NCBI RefSeq assembly: GCF_004153195.1 | Contig: NZ_SEMC01000009.1 | Location: forward strand, 1 to 64,000 | DNA: 64,000 bases | Direction of reading: 5' to 3' | Source: Sporolactobacillus sp. THM19-2 | GTDB taxonomy: Bacteria > Bacillota > Bacilli > Bacillales > Sporolactobacillaceae | Shown: positions 8,600 to 16,507 of the stretch, one piece after another | Position numbering within the stretch: position 1 is the stretch's first letter | How the letters are laid out: every line of letters starts with the position of its first letter | Position numbers and translations under genes: made by a program | The notes under the pieces: model-generated | What the model was told of the DNA's origin: nothing | Seen by the model: only the letters and a program-made list of their open reading frames with translations | Databases searched by the model: none

Positions 8600-9547
8600 T
8601 CACTCCTTTGTATCCGCAGTATGATCGGATTGTTCATAATAACGCATGAACAGATCTTCAAGAGCCGGAGGATTACTCTGAATCGCCTGGATGCCACGTG
8701 AAGCGAGATAATTCATAATTGATTCCGTGTTTTCGGATGCCACTGAGAAGGAGACCTGGTTTGGCTGCCTGCCGGCTTTCACACTGTATACACCGGGCTG
8801 GTTTTCCAGGCCATCCGGCGCTTCCCGTGTGGTTACAGAGATGACGGTACGGGTCAGGTGACGCATCTCGGCCAGTGTTCCGGTTTCAATGATTTCTCCC
8901 TGACGAATAATCGCGATCCGGTCACACATCTTCTCTACTTCAGAGAGAATGTGACTGGACAGCAGAACGGATTTTCCCTCTTTTTTCAGTTCCATAACCA
9001 AATTTTGAAAGATCTGTTCATTTAGCGGGTCGAGGCCGGAAGTCGGTTCATCAAAGATATAAAAATCGGCATTTGACGAAAAGGCGGCAATGAGTGCCAC
9101 TTTCTGCCGGTTGCCCTTTGAATAGGTACGGGATTTTTTACCCGGATCCAGTCCAAACCGTTTGATCAACTGGTCTGTCCGGGCTGAATGCTTTTGTCCG
9201 CCCAGTTTAAGAAACAGGTCGATAATTTCGCCACCTGTCAGATTGGGCCACAGGTACACATCACCGGGAACGTAGGCCAGTCGCCTGTGAATGGATACGC
9301 TTCTGGTCCAGACATCCTGCCCAAAAAGCTGAGCTGAACCGCCACTTGCTTTAATGATCCCCAGCAGGGTCCGGATGGTGGTTGATTTACCGGCCCCGTT
9401 CGGTCCAATAAAACCGAACACTTCTCCGGGGTAGACATTGAATGTGATGTCTTTCAGTGCCTGGAACTTGCCAAATTTTTTCTGCAGATGGTTGATTTGC
9501 AAAACAGGAGCTGTCACAGCCATCTCTCCTTCCGTTACGGACTTCAT
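8600..9547 (-). CDS. ABC exporter ATP-binding protein
   Basis: Nucleotide-binding subunit of 315 residues. Walker A is GPNGAGKST, the signature loop is YSKGNRQKVALIAAF, and Walker B is FYIFDEPTSGLD followed by the H-loop SSHILSE. A C-terminal extension of about 90 residues is typical of CcmA/DrrA-type exporters. The start at 9547 has only a weak ribosome site. A second Met at 9523 has GGAAGGAG close upstream, so the N-terminus may be 8 residues shorter. It pairs with the permease at 6965-8593 and is divergent from a TetR gene. Confidence 0.92.
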   Translation of the reverse strand: MKSVTEGEMAVTAPVLQINHLQKKFGKFQALKDITFNVYPGEVFGFIGPNGAGKSTTIRTLLGIIKASGGSAQLFGQDVWTRSVSIHRRLAYVPGDVYLWPNLTGGEIIDLFLKLGGQKHSARTDQLIKRFGLDPGKKSRTYSKGNRQKVALIAAFSSNADFYIFDEPTSGLDPLNEQIFQNLVMELKKEGKSVLLSSHILSEVEKMCDRIAIIRQGEIIETGTLAEMRHLTRTVISVTTREAPDGLENQPGVYSVKAGRQPNQVSFSVASENTESIMNYLASRGIQAIQSNPPALEDLFMRYYEQSDHTADTKE

Positions 9548-9587
9548 CCTGAATCATAGAACGATACGAAAGAAAAATCAACAAAAG

Positions 9588-9677
9588 CTGAAATATAAAT
9601 ATTAAATATTTCAGTTTAAAAAACTTATTTAATCAAAAAATATATGATAAAATGAAATGAATGTGAATAATAATTCA
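9588..9677. promoter_or_regulatory. Divergent ABC/tetR control region with candidate TetR operators
   Basis: The 146-base gap is strongly AT-rich and holds two palindromes: CTGAAATAT (9588-9596) with ATATTTCAG (9606-9614), and TGAATAATAATTCA (9664-9677) just before the tetR Shine-Dalgarno. Placement between a TetR gene and a divergent efflux operon suggests autoregulatory operators; binding is inferred. Confidence 0.45.
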
Positions 9678-9693
9678 TTTATAAACAGGTGAT

Positions 9694-10329
9694 ATGATGG
9701 CAACGAATGAAGAGAGGCATGCTGAGACCCACAGGCGGATTCTGGCAGCTGCAACGGATCTGTTTACGCATAACGGTTTTACAAAAACAAGTATTACGGC
9801 CATTGCAAAACAGGCAGGGGTGTCTCCGGTCACTTTATACAAGTACTTCGACAGCAAGATGACTCTCGGTCATCAGGTTATGCGGCATATCGTCGTAGAG
9901 GGGTATGGTCGGTTTCAGAAGCTGGTTGACGATACATCGATCGATTTCACCACTCTGGTAAGAAAAATGATTCAGAGTAAGCATGATTTTGTGAAAGAGA
10001 TGAATAGCGATTTTTACAAATTTGCTTTAAAAGATTTGCAGGGGGAATTTGGCAGTACAGAAGTGATGCAGGCTAATCAGGACTGTAAAGCCAGATTCTG
10101 GGGAACTTTAATCCGGCGCGGGAGAGAAGCCGGACTGATTCGACCTCAGATTTCCGATCAGGCTCTGATGGTCTACATCGACATGTACATGCAGTATGCA
10201 CAGAATCCGAAAAACGGAACCCTTCCGGCAGAACATCCGGTGGCGATGAAAATACTCACCGACGAACTGGTCTATCTGTTTTTTTACGGATTTATCGGTT
10301 GTGAACCCGGGGATCAGTCAGGTCAGTAA
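9694..10329 (+). CDS. TetR-family regulator of the ABC exporter
   Basis: A 211-residue one-component repressor. The N-terminal HTH is clear: HRRILAAATDLFTHNGFTKTSITAIAKQAGVSPVTLYKYFDSK, residues about 10-50. The C-terminal ligand domain is family-specific and not recognisable by eye. The start is ATG 9694, after AGGTGAT. It is divergent from the ABC-2 exporter genes and most likely represses them until the exported compound binds. The following 180 bases (10330-10512) contain no evident gene or structure. Confidence 0.85.
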   Translation: MMATNEERHAETHRRILAAATDLFTHNGFTKTSITAIAKQAGVSPVTLYKYFDSKMTLGHQVMRHIVVEGYGRFQKLVDDTSIDFTTLVRKMIQSKHDFVKEMNSDFYKFALKDLQGEFGSTEVMQANQDCKARFWGTLIRRGREAGLIRPQISDQALMVYIDMYMQYAQNPKNGTLPAEHPVAMKILTDELVYLFFYGFIGCEPGDQSGQ

Positions 10330-10512
10330 CGCCCCGGAACGATTGAACCGGATCAAAACAGTAACAGAACGATCAATTGGGTCGCGAGCCCAATGCGGAC
10401 TGATCCGAAATTTCAAGATCTGCTCAGGCGTGTATCCCCATCATCATATAACAGGCGCGGACTTTACAGAAGCAGGAAGGGATCAGGACCGGCGGGTTTG
10501 ACGTTTGAACAG

Positions 10513-11037
10513 TTAAGTGGTCGCAGAGAGATAGGACAGGGAGGCACCCAGGGCCTGGACCCAGCCTCCTGCCAGGTTGATCTGATCGGCGTTTGTTTTG
10601 CCCGTTCTTTGAAGAGCAACCGAAGCCGCCTGCAGCGAATTGCCGGCGATTTGCAGAAGATTACCGATAATCGAAAGGATAGTCGCCCAATCCCGCTCTT
10701 CATCAACAAGAGGCGCCTGCAGCGTAAGCGTGCCGCCGAGGGCCTGCAGCCAGTTACCGATCATGATGGTGCGAAGGCCGTCCTTCTGAGTGATCAATCC
10801 ATGGATGACCAGACTGTTGCCCAATGCCTGCGTCCCGTCTCCGACTGCGTCCAGACCTGTACTGAACCCGACTTCCCCCGTGTTGCCTGCTGCCTGCAGG
10901 GCGTTTCCGATGATACTGAAATCATTTTTCCATTGATCGGGAATAATGGCGTGGCCCGGTGTTGCGCCAATTGCGGCAACAATAGTACCCAATGCATTAA
11001 TCCCCAGGTAGCCCGCTTCCGTCATCTGCTGGTCCAT
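10513..11037 (-). CDS. Repetitive hydrophobic protein (DUF6944-like)
   Basis: A 174-residue protein made of recurring units of the form 'IGNxLQAxGNxLQ' (for example SIIGNALQAAGNTG, IMIGNWLQALGG, SIIGNLLQIAGNSLQA). Function unknown. The repeat style matches small repetitive proteins of Bacillales grouped, from memory, as DUF6944. ATG 11037 is preferred over GTG 11040, since GGAGG (11046-11050) is then 8 bases away. It has no operon partner and is divergent from the MHS transporter. Alternating small and polar residues suggest a helical stack or surface protein, but there is no signal peptide. Confidence 0.65.
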   Translation of the reverse strand: MDQQMTEAGYLGINALGTIVAAIGATPGHAIIPDQWKNDFSIIGNALQAAGNTGEVGFSTGLDAVGDGTQALGNSLVIHGLITQKDGLRTIMIGNWLQALGGTLTLQAPLVDEERDWATILSIIGNLLQIAGNSLQAASVALQRTGKTNADQINLAGGWVQALGASLSYLSATT

Positions 11038-11040
11038 CAC

Positions 11041-11571
11041 AAATTCCTCCGTTATGATCCAGTCTATTCATTGAAAAAAAATATGACGGATCATATGCAC
11101 ACGGCTGTAAAATTAACGGCTCGTTCAGGATCTGTTCAGTCAATCAAACATTTATTTAACTGTTACGCGCTCGTTTAAATGTGAGGGCAGTTCCCGGTTA
11201 TTGCCAGAAGGAAATGGTTGTACAGAGAAAAGAAATTAGTTTACAGTTAAAACATAAAATAATAAAAAATATTTCATCAATTGATAAATAATACTGCTAT
11301 ATTATGATCTTTATGTTATTGTAATAATAACAAAAAGGAATTATTTCCGGATCAGAGCGTATCGATGAGCGGGCGATCATGACCACGGATGAAAATAAAT
11401 TTATTGGCTGAACAGACTGACTGAATGAATATTTCTCGAGAAACAAAGCGGCCGGATCCGGTCTGACTTATATTTTGGAAAGTGAAAATTTTACGAAAAA
11501 AGAAAAACAATTCGGCAGCGTCTGCAATGGGCCGGCCGGCAAGCTTTTTTCATGCAAAGGAGAGGTTCAAC
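11041..11571 (+). promoter_or_regulatory. Intergenic region with likely transporter promoter
   Basis: About 530 bases without a gene. TTGATA (11281-11286) and TATGAT (11303-11308), 16 bp apart, form a plausible promoter for the MHS transporter. It is followed by the imperfect inverted repeat GTTATT/AATAAC just downstream. The remaining 260-base leader has no clear terminator or riboswitch fold. The first 150 bases carry the ribosome site of the divergent repetitive protein. Confidence 0.35.
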
Positions 11572-12885
11572 ATGACTGAAAGAACATCTGAAGAGCGCGC
11601 AAAGTCGCGCCATATTGCCTCTAACATTCTTAAAGGTTCCCTTGGAAACATGATTGAATGGTATGACTGGTACGTTTATGCAGCCTTTGCCGTTTATTTT
11701 TCAACAGACTTTTTTCCGTCAGAAGACCCGACTTCTCGGTTGCTGAACACGGCTGCGATATTCGCTATCGGTTTCCTGATGCGGCCAATCGGCAGTCTGA
11801 TTATGGGACGCTACGCGGATCGGCATGGCCGGCGGGCGGCTCTGACACTCTCGATTTCGATCATGGCGAGCGGCTCTCTGATTATCGCTGCAACGCCGGG
11901 ATATCAGACGATTGGCATTTTTGCCCCGATCATTCTTGTTCTGGCCCGCCTTTTTCAGGGGCTGTCGCTTGGCGGAGAATACGGGACATCAGCAACGTAT
12001 CTTTCCGAAATGGCAAGCAAGGGACGCCGTGGATTCTATTCCAGTTTTCAATATGTGACGCTGGTCGGCGGTCAGCTGGTTGCCCTCGGCGTTCAGATTG
12101 TTCTTCAGCTGAACCTCAATGAGGAACAGCTGAATGTGTGGGGCTGGCGCATCCCGTTTGTGATCGGCGCACTTGGCGCACTCGCTGTACTCTGGCTGCG
12201 GCTGACTATGGATGAATCCGAACAGTTCAAAAACATGTCCGGAAAAACGAAGAAGCATGCCGGGACCCTGAAGGCGCTGTTGAAATATCCACGTGCCGTT
12301 CTGACCGTCGTTGGTCTGACACTCGGGGGTACCGTAGCATTCTATACTTATACCACGTATATTCAGAAATTCATGATTAACTCGGTCGGACTGGATAAAG
12401 AAGTCGTCAGTGTGATTAATTTCGTCGCCCTGCTGATTTTTCTGATCCTGCAGCCACTCGCCGGATTATTATCCGATCACATTGGCCGCAGACCGCTTCT
12501 GTTTTTCTTTGGCATTTGCGGTACGCTTGCGACGGTTCCGCTGATGTTTGTCATGCGTGCGTCCCACAGTGCAGTTGCCGCGTTTTTCTTGATGTTAGCT
12601 GGCCTGGTGATTGTCACAGGCTATACGTCAATAAATGCGATCGTTAAAGCAGAGCTGTTTCCCACCGAGATCCGTGCGCTGGGTGTTGGCCTTCCTTACG
12701 GCCTGACCGTAGCTCTGTTCGGTGGAACCGCTGAATTCGTCGCACTGTGGTTTAAAAGTATCGGGATCGAACCCCTTTTCTTCTTTTACGTGTCTTTCTG
12801 CATCTTTATCAGTCTCATCGTCTACTGGCGGATGCAGGAATCATCAAAAACGTCATATATCGATGCAGAACCAGAGAAAGAATAA
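11572..12885 (+). CDS. MHS-family MFS transporter, alpha-ketoglutarate permease-like
   Basis: A metabolite:H+ symporter of 437 residues with 12 TMs. The N-terminal GNMIEWYDWYVYA is the family hallmark shared with KgtP, ShiA and ProP. GRYADRHGRRAAL is the loop 2-3 motif, and LGGEYGTSATYLSE follows in TM5. Dicarboxylate, shikimate or betaine substrates are all possible. KgtP-like alpha-ketoglutarate is my best guess from the EWYDWYVY wording. The start at ATG 11572 is chosen because AAAGGAGAG lies just upstream, which discards a 30-residue upstream extension. It is monocistronic, closed by a strong terminator. Confidence 0.82.
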   Translation: MTERTSEERAKSRHIASNILKGSLGNMIEWYDWYVYAAFAVYFSTDFFPSEDPTSRLLNTAAIFAIGFLMRPIGSLIMGRYADRHGRRAALTLSISIMASGSLIIAATPGYQTIGIFAPIILVLARLFQGLSLGGEYGTSATYLSEMASKGRRGFYSSFQYVTLVGGQLVALGVQIVLQLNLNEEQLNVWGWRIPFVIGALGALAVLWLRLTMDESEQFKNMSGKTKKHAGTLKALLKYPRAVLTVVGLTLGGTVAFYTYTTYIQKFMINSVGLDKEVVSVINFVALLIFLILQPLAGLLSDHIGRRPLLFFFGICGTLATVPLMFVMRASHSAVAAFFLMLAGLVIVTGYTSINAIVKAELFPTEIRALGVGLPYGLTVALFGGTAEFVALWFKSIGIEPLFFFYVSFCIFISLIVYWRMQESSKTSYIDAEPEKE

Positions 12886-12897
12886 TATTTTTGTAGC

Positions 12898-12936
12898 AAA
12901 AGGCACCTGCTCCGAGCCATTGGGAGAGGTGCCTTT
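12898..12936 (+). terminator. Terminator after the MHS transporter
   Basis: AAAGGCACCT (12898-12907) pairs perfectly with AGGTGCCTTT (12927-12936), with an inner CTCC/GGGAG extension. A-runs and T-runs on both sides suggest it also serves the opposite strand. Confidence 0.8.
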
Positions 12937-13113
12937 CTGACAGGCTTAAGAGGAAAACGGTTCGGAATGACTGAACCTCTGGCTGAGCCTGTGCTTGCCG
13001 GCCGGCAGGTGTTCTTCAGCTGATCAGTGGATACACCTCTTCCATGTGTTATGTTCGTGGGGGGATCTGCCAATTCCATACGTGGGACCATAATTGATGA
13101 AATATATATCTGT

Positions 13114-13977
13114 TTACTTCTCCGATATATAATTTAACGTCAATGGCTGATTTTTCATCATGCTCGCCTTGAAAAGACGGATGTTTCCAACCGTCGGTGC
13201 AGCCGCATTCGACCGCACCTTAAAATTTTCATTCAGGGAGAGGGTCCAGACCGCTTCATTGTTTCGCTTTAAAACCACGGCCAGTGTGCCGAACTGCTCC
13301 ACATCATCCCAGCTAAAGGTTTCCGTCGCTCGGTTTTCGCTGACAGAAATCCCCTTCGTACTGCTGACTACTTCGGTATGGCCGGCCCGCCAGCGTCCAT
13401 GAATTTCAGCTCCCACATAATAATAGGAAGTTCCGCCTCCACGGTCCCCATATGTCCCAATGAACTGCTGCAACTGATGATTCTCCGTTCTGTAAGTCAC
13501 CGCTGCGATATCATTTGCCAGCCACTGCACTTTTAAAGGCCCACTGACCTGATCAGGCATTTTTTCTCTTGGGCGAGCCAGTATGCCATAATAGGAGCGA
13601 TAGTAAATGGCCTCGCCCGTTTTCACACGTTCTTTTATGACCAGCATATGTTCCCAGTCAGGTGACAGACTGATGAGGTTTTTGATTTCCCGGTTGCTTT
13701 GAACAAACAGAACGCTGTTAACGATGATAAAAAGAACGGAAATACCGGAGATGATCCATTTGATCATCACCATCCGTTTCAGCAAAAATATGATAGACAG
13801 GGCGAAAAAGAAGACACAGAGTATATTCACGATGAAGAAAAGTCGATTGTCTATATATTCCATTCCAAACCGTCTGTATAGAAGTAAAAAGCCCATTTGC
13901 AGGAAGAAAAGGCCGGCGGCGAAAAGGAAGCAAAGCCAGCCAGTGATCGCTGCCCATCTATTCATGCTCTGTTTCAT
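13114..13977 (-). CDS. Hypothetical membrane protein, second gene of a two-gene operon
   Basis: Not recognised. A 287-residue protein with three N-terminal hydrophobic segments (about residues 8-35, 45-65 and 70-92) and a soluble C-terminal part of about 190 residues rich in beta-prone sequence. It overlaps the upstream Asp-box gene by 20 bases, with its ATG inside that gene's last codons, so the two are translated together. A membrane-anchored partner of the exported Asp-box protein is a reasonable inference. The 175 bases downstream, to the terminator at 12936, show no further gene. Confidence 0.6.
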   Translation of the reverse strand: MKQSMNRWAAITGWLCFLFAAGLFFLQMGFLLLYRRFGMEYIDNRLFFIVNILCVFFFALSIIFLLKRMVMIKWIISGISVLFIIVNSVLFVQSNREIKNLISLSPDWEHMLVIKERVKTGEAIYYRSYYGILARPREKMPDQVSGPLKVQWLANDIAAVTYRTENHQLQQFIGTYGDRGGGTSYYYVGAEIHGRWRAGHTEVVSSTKGISVSENRATETFSWDDVEQFGTLAVVLKRNNEAVWTLSLNENFKVRSNAAAPTVGNIRLFKASMMKNQPLTLNYISEK

Positions 13978-14893
13978 CCTGCTGTACCTCCATTGAGAAT
14001 GTCCATGTTCGGCCGTTATCTTTTGAAATAAACTTCCCTTTTAATTTGCCGCCCTGATAGTCACCGTTTGGCCCCTGGCTGACGAGAACAGATAAGTGGT
14101 CTCCCTCAATCTTTGGGACCTCCGCTGTAACAAAGATCTTCTGATATTTTTCCGGTATATGGATACTCGCCTTCTCCCAGGACTTTCCTCCGTCACGGGT
14201 GACATAGAGATCCGGTTTCTCAGGGTTAATCGTTCCGTAAGACAGAAACCCGGTGGACGCATTAACAAATCCACCATCCGAAATTAATCGTGTGACCCCC
14301 GGATCTGATACGTTTTTCCAGCTTTGACCGCCATTGTGAGTCAGATAGACACGTGAGACTTCCTGAGACATGGTTCGATCTCCGGATAAAATGACATAGC
14401 CGGACTGAGCATTGATAAAAGCGACCTTTCTGAAACGTAAAGAGGGAAAATATCCTGTGACAACGGACTTTCTCCATGTTTTTCCCTGATCGGGGGTCCA
14501 GGTAAAGACCACTTTTGTGTTTTCCCCGTCAGCTTCATCAAAAGTTAAAAATCCTGCCCGGTTTTGTGTAAGAATGTAGCTGCCTTCAATCAGTTCCTCT
14601 CTGTTTCCATTGTATTCTCCGCCAAATAATGCATCTGTTTCTACTGGGACCTTTATCCAATTATGGCCTTTATTGAACGTGATGTGAATCGCGTGATTTT
14701 GCAAGGTATAGCTGACCGTATCATGATTCACCGGCCATAAAGCATCAGCCTTTGTTTCAGGTGCTGTCTGCATCTTTCCTGGATGATTCAGCTGCAGCCG
14801 GGCGGCGGGTCCCTGATTCTGGTAATAAAAGACAGTAAGGATCAGAGCGATGAAAATGAGTCCAAAAAGGGCAGGGAGGATGATCTTTTTCAC
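13958..14893 (-). CDS. Exported protein with Asp-box (BNR) beta-propeller repeats
   Basis: A 311-residue protein with an N-terminal signal anchor (MKKIILPALFGLIFIALILT). At least four Asp-box motifs of the S/T-x-D/N-x-G-x-S/T-W type are visible: TPDQGKTW, THNGGQSW, TRDGGKSW and SKDNGRTW. Such repeats form blades of sialidase/Ycf48-like propellers. No catalytic sialidase Arg triad can be identified, so a binding role is as likely as an enzymatic one. The start codon follows a good AGGAG at the 14900 region. It is co-transcribed with the membrane protein at 13114-13977. Confidence 0.7.
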   Translation of the reverse strand: MKKIILPALFGLIFIALILTVFYYQNQGPAARLQLNHPGKMQTAPETKADALWPVNHDTVSYTLQNHAIHITFNKGHNWIKVPVETDALFGGEYNGNREELIEGSYILTQNRAGFLTFDEADGENTKVVFTWTPDQGKTWRKSVVTGYFPSLRFRKVAFINAQSGYVILSGDRTMSQEVSRVYLTHNGGQSWKNVSDPGVTRLISDGGFVNASTGFLSYGTINPEKPDLYVTRDGGKSWEKASIHIPEKYQKIFVTAEVPKIEGDHLSVLVSQGPNGDYQGGKLKGKFISKDNGRTWTFSMEVQQDETEHE

Positions 14894-15100
14894 AGGGAAA
14901 GCTCCTTATTAAAGAATGACGGCAGGACCAGCAAATGATTCCCGTCATCTTCCAGTCATTTTAGCATAATCCCATCTTCCTGCCTATCTGTCCGAAAAGA
15001 TGTCAGTCTCTCTGCTATAAGCATGATCCGAGCGTTCACCTGTGAAAATAGTTATGATAAAAGGGGAAACAGGATAATTTCCAAGATGGAGGGATTTAAT

Positions 15101-15667
15101 ATGTATGATGTTGCGATCATTGGTGGCGGACCTGCCGGACAGAGTGCAGCCATCTTTACAGGCAGGGCGGATCTGAAAACACTGCTTCTTGATAATGAAA
15201 AGGGATTAACGCGGCGTGCGCTTCTGAAAAACCATTACGGTATTGAGGAGACCAGCGGAGCGAATCTGGTCGAAACCGGAAGGAAGCAGGCAGCGCTGGC
15301 CGGTACCGAGTTTGTAAAAGCTCAGGCAACAAATATTGAGAAAAAAGACGGGACTTTTGAGATTCAAACGGAAGACGGCACGACTTATTCGGCCGGACAG
15401 GTGATTCTGGCAACCGGATCGAATACGAAACTGGCACAGGCCATTGGGCTGAAGACAAAAGACGGCCGCGAAAAATACGTGAAAACCGTGATCAATGTGG
15501 ATGAATATGGCCACACAAGCATAGACGGCATCTGGGCGGCCGGTGTGGCGGCCGGTGTCAGTGTCCACACGATTGTGACGAGCGGCGATGGAGCAAAAAC
15601 GGCGATTAACCTGATCAGCGAGCTGAAGGGCGAGCGTTACGTGGATCACGACAAACTGCCACGCTGA
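15101..15667 (+). CDS. Single-domain thioredoxin reductase-like FAD protein
   Basis: A 188-residue flavoprotein. It begins with the dinucleotide-binding motif MYDVAIIGGGPAGQSAAIF, has the ILATGSNT motif mid-way, and ends with the FAD-closing DEYGHTSIDGIWAAGVAAGV and a helix (GDGAKTAINLISEL). Thioredoxin reductases are about 310 residues, with an inserted NADPH domain carrying CxxC. Here the two halves of the FAD domain are joined directly, and there is no CxxC and no second GxGxxA motif. It therefore cannot be a classical NADPH-thioredoxin reductase. The start at ATG 15101 follows GGAGGG at 15088-15093. Confidence 0.78.
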   Translation: MYDVAIIGGGPAGQSAAIFTGRADLKTLLLDNEKGLTRRALLKNHYGIEETSGANLVETGRKQAALAGTEFVKAQATNIEKKDGTFEIQTEDGTTYSAGQVILATGSNTKLAQAIGLKTKDGREKYVKTVINVDEYGHTSIDGIWAAGVAAGVSVHTIVTSGDGAKTAINLISELKGERYVDHDKLPR

Positions 15668-15729
15668 TCTCGCCACTAAAGTGATGCCAGAGCCAGTTTT
15701 ATAAAGTCAAACAAATGTACGGATGATCC

Positions 15730-15770
15730 AACCGGATTGAAAAATAATCACCTTTCAATCCGGTTTTATT
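15730..15770 (+). terminator. Strong intrinsic terminator
   Basis: AACCGGATTGAAA (15730-15742) pairs perfectly with TTTCAATCCGGTT (15753-15765), followed by a T-rich tail. It ends the flavoprotein transcript. Confidence 0.92.
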
Positions 15771-15846
15771 TCAGGGAAATGTAATATATATATTGCATAA
15801 TATGTAATGTATATGTTACAATCGGGACATGAGGTGATCCAGTGTA

Positions 15847-16068
15847 TTGAAAAATCATGTAAAAACCGCCCGGGTCCGATCCGGGATGACTCAGCTGCAG
15901 CTGGCTGAGAAGACCGGAGTGACGCGGCAGACGATCAGTTTGATTGAAAAAGGGAAATATAACCCGACGTTAAAATTATGCCTTGAGATTTGTTATGCTC
16001 TTGGAAAATCACTTAATGAGCTTTTCTGGATTGCGAAGGAGGAAAACGATGAAAAGAATCAAAGATGA
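15847..16068 (+). CDS. XRE-family transcriptional regulator, short
   Basis: A 73-residue Cro/CI-type HTH protein: MTQLQLAEKTGVTRQTISLIEKGKYNPTLKLCLEICYALG spans the five-helix domain. The start is TTG 15847, with GAGGTGA at 15831-15837. It overlaps the following membrane-protein gene by 20 bases, the usual layout of small regulators that control a linked membrane protein. The upstream sequence holds repeated TATATATTGCATAATATG-like AT-rich blocks consistent with a promoter. Confidence 0.85.
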   Translation: MKNHVKTARVRSGMTQLQLAEKTGVTRQTISLIEKGKYNPTLKLCLEICYALGKSLNELFWIAKEENDEKNQR

Positions 16069-16483
16069 ACGACTGATACTTGTCACTTTAAAAAATATTC
16101 GGATCGCCTTCGCCACGCAGACGCTGGGCATTCTTGCCATTATCATCTATACAGCTGTTTCCAGCGGACCTGATGCGGCTTTTGCATCGCCGTTAAATTT
16201 TGTCATGCTGCTGTCAAATATTCTTCTGCTTGTTTTACAATTGAACGTATCTGCTGATGTTGAAGAAACAGATAAAAAGCAGAGAAAAGGTCTTCCTTTT
16301 TATGCAATCCTGCTTATCCCGGCAGGTATCGGGATCCTTATGGGACTGATTACTTTTCTTTCAGATCGGCAGCATCCGGTCAGCAGCCTGATTACCGGAA
16401 CCGTCTTTTTCATTTGCTTCCTGGCCAGTTTCTCACTCATGTACTATCTCAGAAAAAAACGGAAAAACGATGACGGGGATTAA
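16049..16483 (+). CDS. Small membrane protein, partner of XRE regulator
   Basis: A 144-residue protein with four hydrophobic segments and a charged C-terminus (RKKRKNDDGD). Not recognised beyond its resemblance to the membrane proteins that commonly follow short XRE regulators in Firmicutes. AAGGAGG at 16036-16042 fixes the start at ATG 16049. It is translationally coupled to the regulator; function unknown. Confidence 0.7.
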   Translation: MKRIKDERLILVTLKNIRIAFATQTLGILAIIIYTAVSSGPDAAFASPLNFVMLLSNILLLVLQLNVSADVEETDKKQRKGLPFYAILLIPAGIGILMGLITFLSDRQHPVSSLITGTVFFICFLASFSLMYYLRKKRKNDDGD

Positions 16484-16507
16484 CAAAGCGGCAGAAAACG
16501 CAGGCCC

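Noticed and set aside
10393-11178. A 261-codon open frame on the plus strand.
   Set aside because: It is antisense to the repetitive protein gene, lacks a ribosome site and has no recognisable domain.
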